Positions 50,571-61,046 are shown, counted from the stretch's first letter. The stretch: DNA of 64,000 nucleotides from Brachybacterium sacelli (GCF_017876545.1 NZ_JAGIOD010000002.1:682001-746000), one strand, 5' to 3'. Made by a program: numbers and translations. The notes: generated by a model from the letters alone, not told the origin.

Positions 50571-51809
50571 TCAGCCTTCGTCGCCGCTCGCAGGGTCGGC
50601 CGAGCCGTCCTCGATGGAGCCGAAGAAGTCGGCGATGTCCTGGTCGTCCGTGAGGATCGCGACCCCGGAGTTCTCGGTCTGGAACTCCGGATCCTCGACC
50701 GGCATGGTCATGGTGCCATTGCCCATCGCGCTGCGCGCCGTCAGGGCCATGCGGGTGACGTCGATGATCCCGGTGCCCTCGCTGGTGACCAGTGAATCGG
50801 AGCCGGCGCCGGCCAGCTTCACGTGCCGCACCGGGTTCAGCAGGACCGACGGTGAGGTCACCCGCTCCATGAGGGACTCGATGAACTGCTGCTGACGCTG
50901 CTGGCGTCCGATGTCCGCGGTCGGGTCGAAGTATCGGGCGCGCACGAAGGCCAGCGCCTGCTCGCCGCCGACGTCGTGACAGCCCTCGGTCATCGACAGC
51001 CCGGACTTCTCGTCGTCGACGTCCTGGTCGATGCACAGGTTCACATGGCCGACCGCGTCGACCATGCCGGAGACGCCGTCGAAGCCGATCTCCACGTAGT
51101 GGTCCACCGCCAGCCCGGTGAAGTCCTCGACGGTCTCGACCAGCAGCGGGGCACCGCCGAAGGAGTAGGCGGCGTTGAGCTTGTACCCGCCGTAGCCGGG
51201 GATGTCGACGAGGGTGTCGCGGGGGAGGGAGACCATGTAGCTGTTCCCGCCCGGCGCCTTGTGCAGGAGCATGATCGTGTCGGTGCGCGCACCCTCGGTG
51301 CCGTCGTCGCCGACCGAGTCCCCGCCGCGGCGGTCGGATCCGGCGATGAGATAGGTGGTGCCGGGCGTGTTCTCCGCCTCCGACAGGGCATCGACGTGCT
51401 CGATGCGGCTGTCGGCCCACAGCACCAGACCCGCACCCCAGCCCACCACGATCACCAGGACCAGGACCAGGAGCGTCGCCCCCAACCGCACGGGCCGGGG
51501 GATCCGGGAGCGGCGGCGTGGCCGGCGACCGGGATCAGGGGGCGGGCCGGCCGGACCGCCGGGGCCCCACCCTCCGCCGTATCCTCCGTAGCCGTCGTCG
51601 GCGCCGTATCCGGCGTTCTGCCCGCGGGCGACGGGACGCTGCTCGGAGACGGGCAGCGGACGGGTGGGAGCGGGGCCCGCAGCCCCGGTGGGTCGTCCTG
51701 GGGACGCGCCCGGCACGGGGCGGGCGCTGCCTCCGGCGCGCGCTCGATGACCGGCAGGACGACGGGGCCCTCCCGGCCGCGGGGAGCGCGGCGGCAGGTG
51801 ATCGCTCAC
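50571..51809 (-). CDS. LCP (LytR-CpsA-Psr) family cell-wall glycopolymer ligase
   Basis: 412 residues from GTG 51809 (AGGAGACAGCT upstream). A long Pro/Gly/Arg-rich cytoplasmic N-terminus, with YGADDGYGGYGGGWGP, precedes a single membrane helix at about 112-134 (LGATLLVLVLVIVVGWGAGL). The external LCP domain follows: IAGSDRRGGDSVGDDG, ARTDTIMLLH, VSLPRDTLVDIPGYG, KLNAAYSFGG, and the RxR/Arg cluster ALAFVRARYFDPTADIGRQQ that binds the polyprenyl pyrophosphate. LCP enzymes transfer finished polymer from its lipid carrier to peptidoglycan. Its place between the amino-sugar and galactofuran genes fits attachment of one or both glycans. Confidence 0.92.
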   Translation of the reverse strand: MSDHLPPRSPRPGGPRRPAGHRARAGGSARPVPGASPGRPTGAAGPAPTRPLPVSEQRPVARGQNAGYGADDGYGGYGGGWGPGGPAGPPPDPGRRPRRRSRIPRPVRLGATLLVLVLVIVVGWGAGLVLWADSRIEHVDALSEAENTPGTTYLIAGSDRRGGDSVGDDGTEGARTDTIMLLHKAPGGNSYMVSLPRDTLVDIPGYGGYKLNAAYSFGGAPLLVETVEDFTGLAVDHYVEIGFDGVSGMVDAVGHVNLCIDQDVDDEKSGLSMTEGCHDVGGEQALAFVRARYFDPTADIGRQQRQQQFIESLMERVTSPSVLLNPVRHVKLAGAGSDSLVTSEGTGIIDVTRMALTARSAMGNGTMTMPVEDPEFQTENSGVAILTDDQDIADFFGSIEDGSADPASGDEG

Positions 51810-51985
51810 AGCTGTCTCCTTCCCGGCCACAGGGTCCGGAGGTGGGTACGGCGAACGACAGAGTAGTCCCCCGAGAGGTCCGCGCGTGGTGCGGCGCGGC
51901 ACACTCCCTCCCTCCTGCGTAGAACCTCCCGCGAACCTTCACACCTCGTCCAGCGCCGGTCAGCGTCCTGCCATCGGGCCCTCCG

Positions 51986-52014
51986 TACACTGGGAGGCGA
52001 GCCGCCGAGGCGGC
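51986..52014 (+). promoter_or_regulatory. Candidate promoter and leader hairpin of the galactofuran operon
   Basis: TACACT (51986-51991) is a good -10. Just after the expected start, GCCGCC-GA-GGCGGC (52001-52014) forms a perfect 6-bp stem, with the GCAGGAG ribosome site beyond it. CCTCC/GGAGG also flank the -10. They lie in the 228-base divergent gap shared with the LCP gene; the rest of the gap shows nothing definite. Confidence 0.4.
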
Positions 52015-52037
52015 CACGACCATCCGCAGGAGACGCC

Positions 52038-53045
52038 GTGACCCATTCCGCACCCGCAGGCGGTTCGACGCCGCAGCCCGGGACCGCTCACCCCGATGCC
52101 GACTCGGCGCGAGTCGTCGCCGTGGTCGTGACCTACAACCGCGAGGACCTGCTGCGCGAGTGCCTCGACGCCCTCGAGGCCCAGGAGCGCCGGCCCGACG
52201 CCGTGGTCGTGATCGACAACGCCTCCAGCGATGCCAGCGGCGAGATCGCCGACGTGCATCAGATCGGGGCCGATGTCGTCCACCTGCACCGCAACGTCGG
52301 GGGAGCGGGAGGTTTCGCGACCGGCGTGGCGCGCGCCCTGGTCCGGCACGACGCCGACTGGGTGTGGCTGATGGACGACGACACCATCCCGCGGCCCGGG
52401 GCGCTCGCCGCGCTGGTGCGCACCCTCGAGAACTCGCCGGTGCGCCTGAGCGTGCTCAGCTCGCGGGCGGTGTGGACCGACGGCCGCGACCACCCCATGA
52501 ACACCCAGCGCATCCGGCTCGGCGCGAGCGCCGCGGAGAAGCGGGACGCCGCCCAGGCCGGCGGCCGGCCCATCCGTACCGCCAGCTACGTCTCCGCCCT
52601 GCTGAACGGTCAGGACGTGCGGCGGCTCGGACTGCCCTACGCGGACTACTTCATCTGGTCCGACGACTTCGAGCACACCGGTCGTCTGCTGCGCCACGGT
52701 CGCGGACTGCAGGTGCCCGCCTCCGTGGTCGAGCACCGCACGGTCGCCTTCAGCAATGCGCAGACCAGCCCCGGATCCCGCTTCTACTTCGACGTGCGCA
52801 ACCGCCTGTGGGCGCTGCTGCGGACGACGTCCTTCAGCCCGCTGGAGCGGCTCCTGTACGGCGGTCGGACCGTGCTCGGCTGGGCCGGGCAGCTGGCGCG
52901 CCATCGCGGCAGCCTGCTGGGCATCGGGGTGCGGGGGCTGCTCGCGGCGCTGCGCCGGGGGCCGCGTCCCTCACCCACCGTGCTCGCGTCCGAGGGAGAG
53001 GCCGCGGCAGACGTGCGCGCGATCGAGCGGGCGGCCGGACGGTGA
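52038..53045 (+). CDS. GT2 glycosyltransferase, GlfT1-like
   Basis: 335 residues. VVAVVVTYNREDLLRECLDA, VVVIDNASSDAS, HRNVGGAGGFATGVARAL and DADWVWLMDDDTIPRPGA parallel mycobacterial GlfT1, which has NLGGAGGFALG and DWVWLADDD. GlfT1 primes galactan by adding the first galactofuranose residues to a lipid-linked primer. DYFIWSDDFEHTGRLLRHG holds the acceptor/base motif. glf and glfT2 lie just downstream, supporting a galactofuranosyl role; a rhamnosyltransferase of the same family is the alternative. GCAGGAGACGCC precedes the GTG. The stop overlaps the next gene (GTGA). Confidence 0.83.
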   Translation: MTHSAPAGGSTPQPGTAHPDADSARVVAVVVTYNREDLLRECLDALEAQERRPDAVVVIDNASSDASGEIADVHQIGADVVHLHRNVGGAGGFATGVARALVRHDADWVWLMDDDTIPRPGALAALVRTLENSPVRLSVLSSRAVWTDGRDHPMNTQRIRLGASAAEKRDAAQAGGRPIRTASYVSALLNGQDVRRLGLPYADYFIWSDDFEHTGRLLRHGRGLQVPASVVEHRTVAFSNAQTSPGSRFYFDVRNRLWALLRTTSFSPLERLLYGGRTVLGWAGQLARHRGSLLGIGVRGLLAALRRGPRPSPTVLASEGEAAADVRAIERAAGR

Positions 53046-53911
53046 ACGCCCCGCGGTCCGCGCCTGGGACGGAGAGCCCTGCCGCGCCGTTCGTCGTGCT
53101 CATGCCCCTGTGGAAGCGTGACCTCCCCGAGCGGGTCGAGGCGGCGATCGCCTCCGCCACCCTCGAGCAGCAGCTGCCTCCCGACCTGCTGATCCTCACC
53201 GTCGACGGCCCGGTCACCGCCGAGCTGGACGCCCTGATCGCTCGCGTGGAGGACGGCGACTTCGGCCCGGCCCGGGTGCTGCGTCACCGCAGTCATCGGG
53301 GTGTGGCCTCCGCGTTGCAGGACGGTCTGGAGGCCTCGCCCCACGAGCTGGTCGCCCGGGCCGATGCCGACGACCTCTGCCGGCCCGAGCGCTTCGCCCT
53401 GCAGATCCCGGCCATGAGCGGTCCTCCCGCCCTGGACCTGATGGGCGGCGCGATGCGAGAGTTCAGCGATCACGTCGCGCCCGGGGACGGACCGCGACGC
53501 ACCCGTCCGCTCGTGCACGACGAGATCGTCGCGTACCTCCCTCACCACAGTCCCTTCCACCACCCCACCATCGTGCTGCGCCGCTCCGTGGCCCTCGCCG
53601 TGGGCGGCTACCGCGACCTCCCGCTGCTGGAGGACTACTGGCTCTGGGAGCGGATGATGCTCGGCGGAGCCCGGATGGGGAACCTCGCCGAGGTGGTCGT
53701 CGACTACCGCGTGGACGACGAGCTGTTCGCCCGACGCGGCGGCTGGCGACTTTTCGCGAGCGACGTGCGGCTGCAGCGCCACATGGTGCTGGACCGGGTC
53801 ACCAGTCCGGGTCTGTTCCTGCGCAATCTCGCCCTGCGGGGCATCTACCGTCTCGCACCGGGGTGGCTGCGACGGTTCGGATACCGCACGTTCATCGAGA
53901 AGACGGCGTGA
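53042..53911 (+). CDS. GT2 glycosyltransferase
   Basis: 289 residues from a GTG overlapping the previous stop. FVVLMPLWKRDLPERVEAAI starts the nucleotide-sugar fold, LVARADADDLCRPERFALQ carries the DAD metal motif, and HHSPFHHPTIVLRRSVALAV plus LLEDYWLWERMMLGG forms the acceptor side. This pattern resembles WbbL/RfbF-type rhamnosyl- or galactosyl-transferases. It probably builds the linker or side chain of the galactan; specificity is unknown. There is a 111-base gap before glf with its own weak promoter signals. Confidence 0.83.
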   Translation: MNAPRSAPGTESPAAPFVVLMPLWKRDLPERVEAAIASATLEQQLPPDLLILTVDGPVTAELDALIARVEDGDFGPARVLRHRSHRGVASALQDGLEASPHELVARADADDLCRPERFALQIPAMSGPPALDLMGGAMREFSDHVAPGDGPRRTRPLVHDEIVAYLPHHSPFHHPTIVLRRSVALAVGGYRDLPLLEDYWLWERMMLGGARMGNLAEVVVDYRVDDELFARRGGWRLFASDVRLQRHMVLDRVTSPGLFLRNLALRGIYRLAPGWLRRFGYRTFIEKTA

Positions 53912-55180
<1,269 letters not shown>

Positions 55181-55239
55181 GCCGACCGCCCCGGTCGCGC
55201 ATCGGCCGGGACATCCGAGAAGGGCCGACGAGGAGCATC

Positions 55240-57342
55240 ATGAACGCCATCCCTGCCGCATCCGGCGGCACCGACGAGACCCCCGAGGTCCCGCCGCAGC
55301 GTCTGCTGCAGCGCCTGATCATGCCCCTGGAGGCCTCCCCGGACATCATCCCTCTGTACATCGAGGCGGAGGACGCCCGCTCCGGCGTCTCCGGCGGCGC
55401 CTTCGGGCTGGGCGGCCCGGACCGCACGGCCGAGGGGGGCGCCGCGGACACCCCGCGCCCCGCCTCCCATGTCCATGTGGACGCCACCGAGCTCGACGAC
55501 CGCTACGCGGTGCGGATCCCGGCACGCTCCATGCGGTCCTTCGGCACCTACTTCAACGCCTTCCCGGCCAGCTACTGGCGACGCTGGACCCCGGTGCGCT
55601 CGATCCGTCTGAGCATCCGCACGGCAGGCAGCGGTCAGCTGGTCGTCATGCGCTCCACGGCGCGCGGGACGCTGCAGCGCCAGATGTCGCGCACCGTCGC
55701 GGGCGGTGCGACCGAGCACGTCTTCGACCTCCCCCTGAACGCCTTCGGCGACGGCGGCTGGTACTGGTTCGACGCCTACGCGGGGGACGAGGAGCTCACG
55801 ATCCTGGGGGCCCGGTGGACGGCGGACGCCGACCTCGCCCGCACCGAGGGCAGCTTCTCGATCTCGATGACGACCATGAACAAGGTCCCCTACTGCCTCG
55901 ACAACATCCGTGCCGTCGCGACGGACCCGGATCTTCGCGCGCTGCTGGACGTCATGTACGTGATCGACCAGGGCTCGGACCGGCTGCGGGACCACACGAA
56001 CGAGCTCGCCGCGCTGCAGGAGGAGCTGGCCGGTCAGCTGCGGATCATCGAGCAGGGCAACATCGGCGGCAGCGGCGGCTTCTCCCGCGGCATGTACGAG
56101 GCCGCCACCGCCGGGGCCTCGACCTACGTGATGAACTGCGACGACGACATCGTCATCGAACCGGAGTCGCTGATCCGGATGACGACCTTCGCGGACTTCG
56201 CCACCCGGCCCACGATCGTCGGCGCCCACATGTTCGACCTCAACAACCGCTCCGTGCTGCACACCTTCGGCGAGGTCGTGGACCCGTGGCGGATCCAGCC
56301 CTCGCTGCCGGATCCCGCGGCGGTGCTGGGCCACGACTTCTCCCTCTCGCCGCTGCGCTCGACCCCGTGGCTGCACCGCCGCGCGGACGTGGACTACAAC
56401 GGCTGGTGGAGCTGCCTGATCCCGACCGAGACGGTGCGCGCGATCGGCCTGAGCCTGCCGGTGTTCATCAAATGGGACGACGCCGAGTACGGCCTGCGCG
56501 CGAAGAAGGCCGGATATCCGACCGTGTCGCTCCCGGGCGCGGGCGTGTGGCACATGAGCTGGGTCGACAAGGACGACCTGGTGGGATGGCAGGCGTACTT
56601 CCATGAGCGCAACCGGATCATCACCGCGCTGCTGCACTCCCCGTACGAGCGCGGCGGCCGGGTGGTCAAGGAGTCCCAGTTCATGGACGTCAAGCACCTG
56701 ATCTCCATGCAGTACTACACCGAGGCCGGGCGACTGATGGCCCAGCGGGACGTGCTCGACGGGCCGGAGGCGCTGCACCCGTCGATCGGTACCAAGCTGC
56801 CGCAGATCCGGTCGATGGCCGGCGACTTCGACGACGCCTCCGCGAAGAAGGATCCAGACCACTACCCGCCCGTCCACATCGACAAGCCGCCCCGCAAGGG
56901 CCGGCCATTCACCGAGCCGGCCCGGACGATGCTCCCGGCCTGGACCGTGAAGGTCCTGGCCAAGCAGCTGGTGAAGCCGCCGAAGGCCCGCTCCGAGGAG
57001 AATCCGCAGGCCGCGATCCCGCACATCGACGCGAAGTGGTGGCGGCTGTCGGCCTACGACAGTGCGCTGGTCTCCAATGCGGAGGGCACACAGGTCTCCT
57101 GGTACAAGCGGGACCCGCGTCAGGTCCGTTCGATGCTGGCCGGCGCGATCGGCGCGCACGTGGAGCTCCACCGCCGGTGGCCGGAGCTCCAGCGCGCCTA
57201 CCGGCAGGCCGCCCAGCACATCACCTCCTTCGAGGCGTGGGAGCGGACCTTCGCCGAGAACCCCGCCCCGGTGCGCGACCGCGACCGGGAGGAGTCCGCT
57301 CCCGCCACGGGCGGCACAGGGACCGGGGACGCGACGGCGTGA
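55240..57342 (+). CDS. glfT2: Galactofuranosyltransferase GlfT2
   Basis: 700 residues from ATG 55240 (GAGGAG upstream); a GTG at 55177 overlapping the glf stop would add 21. An N-terminal beta-sandwich contains TYFNAFPASYWRRWTPVRSI. The GT-A core has IIEQGNIGGSGGFSRGMYEA, the metal motif NCDDDIVIEPESLIRM, HRRADVDYNGWWSCLIPTE, FIKWDDAEYGLRAKKAGYPT and HMSWVDKDDLVGWQAYF, nearly the same as mycobacterial GlfT2 (Rv3808c). A helical C-terminal domain for tetramerisation follows. GlfT2 polymerises alternating beta-1,5/1,6 galactofuranose on a lipid-linked primer. The organism presumably lacks mycolic acids, so the final polymer should differ from mycobacterial arabinogalactan. Confidence 0.92.
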   Translation: MNAIPAASGGTDETPEVPPQRLLQRLIMPLEASPDIIPLYIEAEDARSGVSGGAFGLGGPDRTAEGGAADTPRPASHVHVDATELDDRYAVRIPARSMRSFGTYFNAFPASYWRRWTPVRSIRLSIRTAGSGQLVVMRSTARGTLQRQMSRTVAGGATEHVFDLPLNAFGDGGWYWFDAYAGDEELTILGARWTADADLARTEGSFSISMTTMNKVPYCLDNIRAVATDPDLRALLDVMYVIDQGSDRLRDHTNELAALQEELAGQLRIIEQGNIGGSGGFSRGMYEAATAGASTYVMNCDDDIVIEPESLIRMTTFADFATRPTIVGAHMFDLNNRSVLHTFGEVVDPWRIQPSLPDPAAVLGHDFSLSPLRSTPWLHRRADVDYNGWWSCLIPTETVRAIGLSLPVFIKWDDAEYGLRAKKAGYPTVSLPGAGVWHMSWVDKDDLVGWQAYFHERNRIITALLHSPYERGGRVVKESQFMDVKHLISMQYYTEAGRLMAQRDVLDGPEALHPSIGTKLPQIRSMAGDFDDASAKKDPDHYPPVHIDKPPRKGRPFTEPARTMLPAWTVKVLAKQLVKPPKARSEENPQAAIPHIDAKWWRLSAYDSALVSNAEGTQVSWYKRDPRQVRSMLAGAIGAHVELHRRWPELQRAYRQAAQHITSFEAWERTFAENPAPVRDRDREESAPATGGTGTGDATA

Positions 57343-58265
57343 CCGCGGCAGGCCAGCACCCCACGGCGTCCTCGCCCTCCCGCGCCGAGCAGGCGCAGGG
57401 GTGGCGGGCACCGGGACAGGACGCCGGGTGGCTGAACCCGCTCCACGAGCGCTTCCTGCTCAAGCTCCTGGTGCGCAAGGAGCTCCGGGTGCGATATCGC
57501 GGCAGCGTGCTCGGCATGCTGTGGAGCTACGTGAAGCCCGCGGTGCAGTTCATCGTCTTCTACATCGCCCTCGGCGTCTTCCTGGAGCTGAACAAGGGCA
57601 CCCCGGCCTACGCGGTGTACCTGTTCAGCGGCATCGTCGTGATCAACCTATTCGGAGAGGTGTTCGGCAATGCCACCCGGTCGATCACCGGGAACGCCCC
57701 GCTGGTCTCGAAGATCTATCTGCCCAGCCAGCTGTTCCCCTGGTCCAGCATGATCGTGGCACTGGTGCACTTCGTGCCCCAGCTGCTGGTGCTCGTGGTG
57801 GGGGCGCTCCTGTTCGGCTGGCTGCCCTCGCCCACCGCGCTGGTCGCCTTCGGGCTCGGCATGGTCATCCTGCTGGTGTTCACCATGGGACTGGGGATGC
57901 TCACGGCGGCGTTGAACGCCGCCTTCCGGGACGTCGAGAACTTCGTGGACCTGATCGTCATGGTCGCCACCTGGCTGTCCCCGGTGCTGTACCGGATCAC
58001 GATGGTGCAGGAGTCGATCGGCGGGACGTTCTGGTGGTGGGCGTACCAGCTGAACCCGCTGACGATCGTCGTGGAGCTGTTCCATGTCGCCTTCTGGCGG
58101 TACACGCCGGAGGTGGTGGAAGGGGTGGGGCTCGACCCGACTCTGACGGCTCCCGGTGAGCCCTTCGGCCTGTGGTGGGCCGGACTGCTGATCGCGGGGG
58201 CGACCTTCGTGCTCGGCACGATCGTGTTCGAGCACTCCAAGCGGCGCTTCGCGCAGGAACTGTGA
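57339..58265 (+). CDS. wzm: Galactan ABC exporter permease (Wzm/RfbD type)
   Basis: 308 residues. A 40-residue hydrophilic start is followed by LLKLLVRKELRVRYRGSVLG, the amphipathic motif of ABC-2 polysaccharide permeases, then six helices. SITGNAPLVSKIYLPSQLFP and NAAFRDVENFVDLIVMVATW are typical. It matches mycobacterial Rv3783, which exports the lipid-linked galactan. It pairs with the ATPase encoded 10 bases downstream. The GTG overlaps the glfT2 stop by 4 bases, so synthesis and export are translationally coupled. Confidence 0.92.
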   Translation: MTAAGQHPTASSPSRAEQAQGWRAPGQDAGWLNPLHERFLLKLLVRKELRVRYRGSVLGMLWSYVKPAVQFIVFYIALGVFLELNKGTPAYAVYLFSGIVVINLFGEVFGNATRSITGNAPLVSKIYLPSQLFPWSSMIVALVHFVPQLLVLVVGALLFGWLPSPTALVAFGLGMVILLVFTMGLGMLTAALNAAFRDVENFVDLIVMVATWLSPVLYRITMVQESIGGTFWWWAYQLNPLTIVVELFHVAFWRYTPEVVEGVGLDPTLTAPGEPFGLWWAGLLIAGATFVLGTIVFEHSKRRFAQEL

Positions 58266-58275
58266 GGTCAGCGCC

Positions 58276-59049
58276 ATGATGAGTCCGAATCCGCAGGATG
58301 TTCCCGTCTCCGCCGCGGTCCCCACCGAGGTGGAGATGGTGCGCGTCCAGCACGTGACCAAGCAGTTCTCCCGGCGGCATGACCACTCCCTGAAGGAGCT
58401 GGTGTTCTCGGCGCTGCAGCGCAAGAAGCTCGCCGACACCTTCCTGGCGTTGGACGACGTGGACCTCACGGTGCACGCGGGGGAGACGGTGGGGCTGATC
58501 GGCTTCAACGGCTCGGGGAAGTCCACCCTGCTCAAGACGATCTCCGGGGTGCTGTTCCCGGATCGCGGTCGGGTGATGCTGCGCGGACGGGTGGCGGGGC
58601 TGATCGAGGTCGGTGCCGGGTTCCACCCCGATCTGTCGGGGCGCGAGAACGTCTTCCTCAACGGGGCGATCCTCGGCATGGGCCGGGAGCAGATCCAGGA
58701 GAGGTTCGAGGAGATCGTCGCCTTCAGCGAGATCGAGGAGTTCATCGACACCGAGGTGAAGTACTACAGCTCGGGGATGTTCCTGCGGCTCGCCTTCTCG
58801 GTGGCGGTGCACACCGACCCGGACATCTTCCTGGTCGACGAGATCCTCTCGGTGGGCGACGAGCCCTTCCAGCGCAAGTGCCTGGAGCGGATCCGTGAGC
58901 TCCAGGAGGCCGGGCGCACCATGGTCGTGGTCTCCCACGAGCTGGAGATGCTCGAGAAGCTGTGCACGCGCATCGTCGTGCTGCGGCGGGGCGGCATCGT
59001 CTTCGACGGGGACCCGAGCCAGGCCGTCGCCACCCTGCGCGCGGACTGA
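58276..59049 (+). CDS. wzt: Galactan ABC exporter ATPase (Wzt/RfbE type)
   Basis: 257 residues. Walker A is GFNGSGKST, the family segment VAGLIEVGAGFHPDLSGREN follows, the signature is KYYSSGMFLRLAF and Walker B FLVDEILSVGDEPFQRKC. The latter two are diagnostic of ATPases of the Wzt/TagH polysaccharide and teichoic acid exporters. The C-terminal carbohydrate-binding domain of Gram-negative Wzt is absent, as in RfbE. It forms a transporter with the upstream permease. A hairpin terminator follows. Confidence 0.93.
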   Translation: MMSPNPQDVPVSAAVPTEVEMVRVQHVTKQFSRRHDHSLKELVFSALQRKKLADTFLALDDVDLTVHAGETVGLIGFNGSGKSTLLKTISGVLFPDRGRVMLRGRVAGLIEVGAGFHPDLSGRENVFLNGAILGMGREQIQERFEEIVAFSEIEEFIDTEVKYYSSGMFLRLAFSVAVHTDPDIFLVDEILSVGDEPFQRKCLERIRELQEAGRTMVVVSHELEMLEKLCTRIVVLRRGGIVFDGDPSQAVATLRAD

Positions 59050-59056
59050 GCCGCAC

Positions 59057-59087
59057 GGCGTGGCGGGCGCTGCCTGAGCGCCACGCC
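59057..59087. terminator. Terminator hairpin after wzt
   Basis: GGCGTGGCG (59057-59065) pairs with CGCCACGCC (59079-59087); an alternative inner stem GGCGCT/AGCGCC is possible. It lies in the 65-base gap between convergent wzt and the TIGR03089 gene and could serve both. No T-run is present. Confidence 0.6.
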
Positions 59088-59114
59088 CTGATCGCTCCGG
59101 GTCCCTCGTCCCGC

Positions 59115-59798
59115 TCAGGCGTCCTCGGCGGGCGTGGTCACGCCCTCCTCCCGTGCCCGCTGGGCGCTCACCTCAGCGGCGGGGCCGACGAACCCTCCGC
59201 CGGCCAGCAGCGCTGCGAGCACCGCGGGTGCGGCGGCCAGCCCGTCGTCCGCGACCAGGAGCCGCGGCGGCGTCCCGGTGGCGGCAGGTGCTTCCGGCGC
59301 GGGGCCGCTCCAGGCGGGCAGATCGAGGCCCAGCCGGTCCGGGCTCGAGCGCACCTCCGCCACCCAGTCATGGGCCAGGGCGGGCAGCGGGCCGTCGAAA
59401 CGGGGCGCGAGCGAGACCGCGCCGAGGGCCAGCACCTCGTCGGCGTCGGCGGCGAGCGGGGTATCCGGGCGGTCGGTCGCCACCACCCGGGGGTCCGGGT
59501 CATCGGCGTCGCGCTCGGGCTCCGCGTCCCGGTCCAGGAGCGTCACCTCCGCGCCGAGCGACCACGCGGCCAGCGCCAGCACCAGACGCTTCCAGTGCGC
59601 GGGGAGGTCGAGGACCACCGTGTCCTCGGGGTCGAGGGCGATCTCGTCGTGCAGATGGCCGATGGACTTGATCACCCAGTTCGCCAGCACGTGCCCGGAC
59701 AGCTCGATGCGCGCGGCCTCCCCGTACCAGGCCAGGGCGGGGCGGGGCCCGCTGCGTTCGAGCGCCGTGAGCAGCTGGGTGGACGTCTCGGGGCTCAT
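59115..59798 (-). CDS. TIGR03089 family protein
   Basis: 227 residues from ATG 59798 (GGAGGACCCCCG upstream). It resembles the N-terminal part of AMP-binding (acyl-CoA synthetase-like) proteins: ARIELSGHVLANWVIKSIGH, DTVVLDLPAHWKRLVLALAA, LGAEVTLLDRD. The catalytic adenylation motifs and the whole C-terminal domain are missing, which is normal for this short actinobacterial family. Function is unknown. Its start overlaps the stop of the F420 ligase gene (ATGA), so both proteins are made together. Confidence 0.8.
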   Translation of the reverse strand: MSPETSTQLLTALERSGPRPALAWYGEAARIELSGHVLANWVIKSIGHLHDEIALDPEDTVVLDLPAHWKRLVLALAAWSLGAEVTLLDRDAEPERDADDPDPRVVATDRPDTPLAADADEVLALGAVSLAPRFDGPLPALAHDWVAEVRSSPDRLGLDLPAWSGPAPEAPAATGTPPRLLVADDGLAAAPAVLAALLAGGGFVGPAAEVSAQRAREEGVTTPAEDA

Positions 59799-60988
59799 CG
59801 GGGGTCCTCCGGGGTCTCGGGGCGGGTGATCTCGACGTGCACGGGTGGCAGCTCCTCGGCCAGGGCCTCCGCGCAGAGCGCGGTGCGGATCCGTTCCGCG
59901 AGCTCGCCGGCCGCGATCCAGTCGGTGGGGGCGCTCCCGGCGGGAGTGACCTCGAGGCGGGTGGCGCCTGGGACCTCCGGCAGGCGGCGGCCGCCCGCCG
60001 GTGGAGCGGTCCCGTCCGATCGGTCGGTGCCCGGTGCGTCCGTCCCGGTGTCGGTCGGGACCAGGCGCGCCGTGGCGCCCCGGGGAGGATCCCCGTCCCG
60101 CGGGAGCGCGGCCACTGCGAGCGCGCGGGCGATCCGTTCCTGCGCGGGTTCGGGGGACATCCGCGCGATCGGCTCCTGGGCGGGGGAGAGGCCCAGGGCG
60201 ACCCACACCGATTCCAGACTGGGCCGGCGGAACCAGTCGTCGCCGCCGGTGCGTGAGAGTTCCCGGGCAGGGACGTCGGCCGAAGTTGCCTCCGCCACTC
60301 CGCGCACGAGCGCCGCGGGCACCCCGTTCGCCTTGCCCTTGACGAGGTCGGCGGCGGCGGCGAGCTCGTCGGCCAGCGCCCGGACCGTGACCGTCAGCGG
60401 GCGGCCGTCGGCGTCGACGCCCCCGCGGAGATCCTGCAGGGAGGCGACGCCGGCGGCGCCGAGGGCGATGTCGCCCACCCCCACGCGCCAGATCCGGGAG
60501 GAGGTGTCCGTGAGCAGCACGCCGAGGTGCAGGCCCAGCAGCTCGGCCAGGGCGTCCCGCAGGTGCCGGGCGCTGGCGTCGGGGTCCTCGGGCAGCAGCA
60601 GGGGGCCGTCGGGGGCGTTCGAGGAGTCCACGCCGGCGGCCGCCATCACCGGTCCGGAGGCGATCTGCACCACCGAGGTGACCACGCGGGTGTGGCGTCG
60701 GCGGGCGACCGTGCGCACCGCCGCGGCCTCGACCGCGGCCTCCCGCTCCTCGGGCGCGACCCGCAGTCCGGCCGCCTTCGAGACGACCTTCGTCGAGAGG
60801 CACAGCACGTCGCCGTCGCGCGCCCCGAGGTCGCGCAGGGCGGGGGCGAGCACGGCCGCCAGGTCGTCCCCCTCGCGGATCTCCGGGATCCCGCGGACGG
60901 GGAGGATCTCGACCGCTCCGGAGGGCGGAGGGGAGGACGGCGCCGGCCTCGCGGACGGTGCGACCTGCGGACGCTGCGTCGGGGTCAC
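59795..60988 (-). CDS. Coenzyme F420-0:L-glutamate ligase homologue (CofE/FbiB N-domain)
   Basis: 397 residues from a GTG after GGGAGG. Residues about 25-255 are CofE-like: ILPVRGIPEIREGDDLAAVL, GDVLCLSTKVVSKAAG, LLTDTSSRIWRVGVGDIALG, LQDLRGGVDADGRPL and LADELAAAADLVKGKANGVP. CofE adds gamma-glutamates to F420-0 using GTP. Mycobacterial FbiB also has a C-terminal FMN-binding nitroreductase domain. Here the C-terminal 140 residues are Pro/Ala/Glu-rich with no nitroreductase motif that I can see. fbiA is not adjacent. Whether this organism makes F420 is therefore open. whiB2 lies divergently next to it, as near mycobacterial whiB2-fbiA-fbiB. Confidence 0.85.
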   Translation of the reverse strand: MTPTQRPQVAPSARPAPSSPPPSGAVEILPVRGIPEIREGDDLAAVLAPALRDLGARDGDVLCLSTKVVSKAAGLRVAPEEREAAVEAAAVRTVARRRHTRVVTSVVQIASGPVMAAAGVDSSNAPDGPLLLPEDPDASARHLRDALAELLGLHLGVLLTDTSSRIWRVGVGDIALGAAGVASLQDLRGGVDADGRPLTVTVRALADELAAAADLVKGKANGVPAALVRGVAEATSADVPARELSRTGGDDWFRRPSLESVWVALGLSPAQEPIARMSPEPAQERIARALAVAALPRDGDPPRGATARLVPTDTGTDAPGTDRSDGTAPPAGGRRLPEVPGATRLEVTPAGSAPTDWIAAGELAERIRTALCAEALAEELPPVHVEITRPETPEDPR

Positions 60989-61046
60989 GGGGGCCTCCCA
61001 GGTCTGTGATTCGGGCGGTCGGAGGGGCCCGGCGCGCCGAGCGCGC

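Noticed and set aside
59115..59798. TIGR03089 gene as a truncated acyl-CoA synthetase pseudogene
   Set aside because: The family itself is this short, the frame is intact with a good ribosome site, and its start overlaps the upstream gene in an orderly way.
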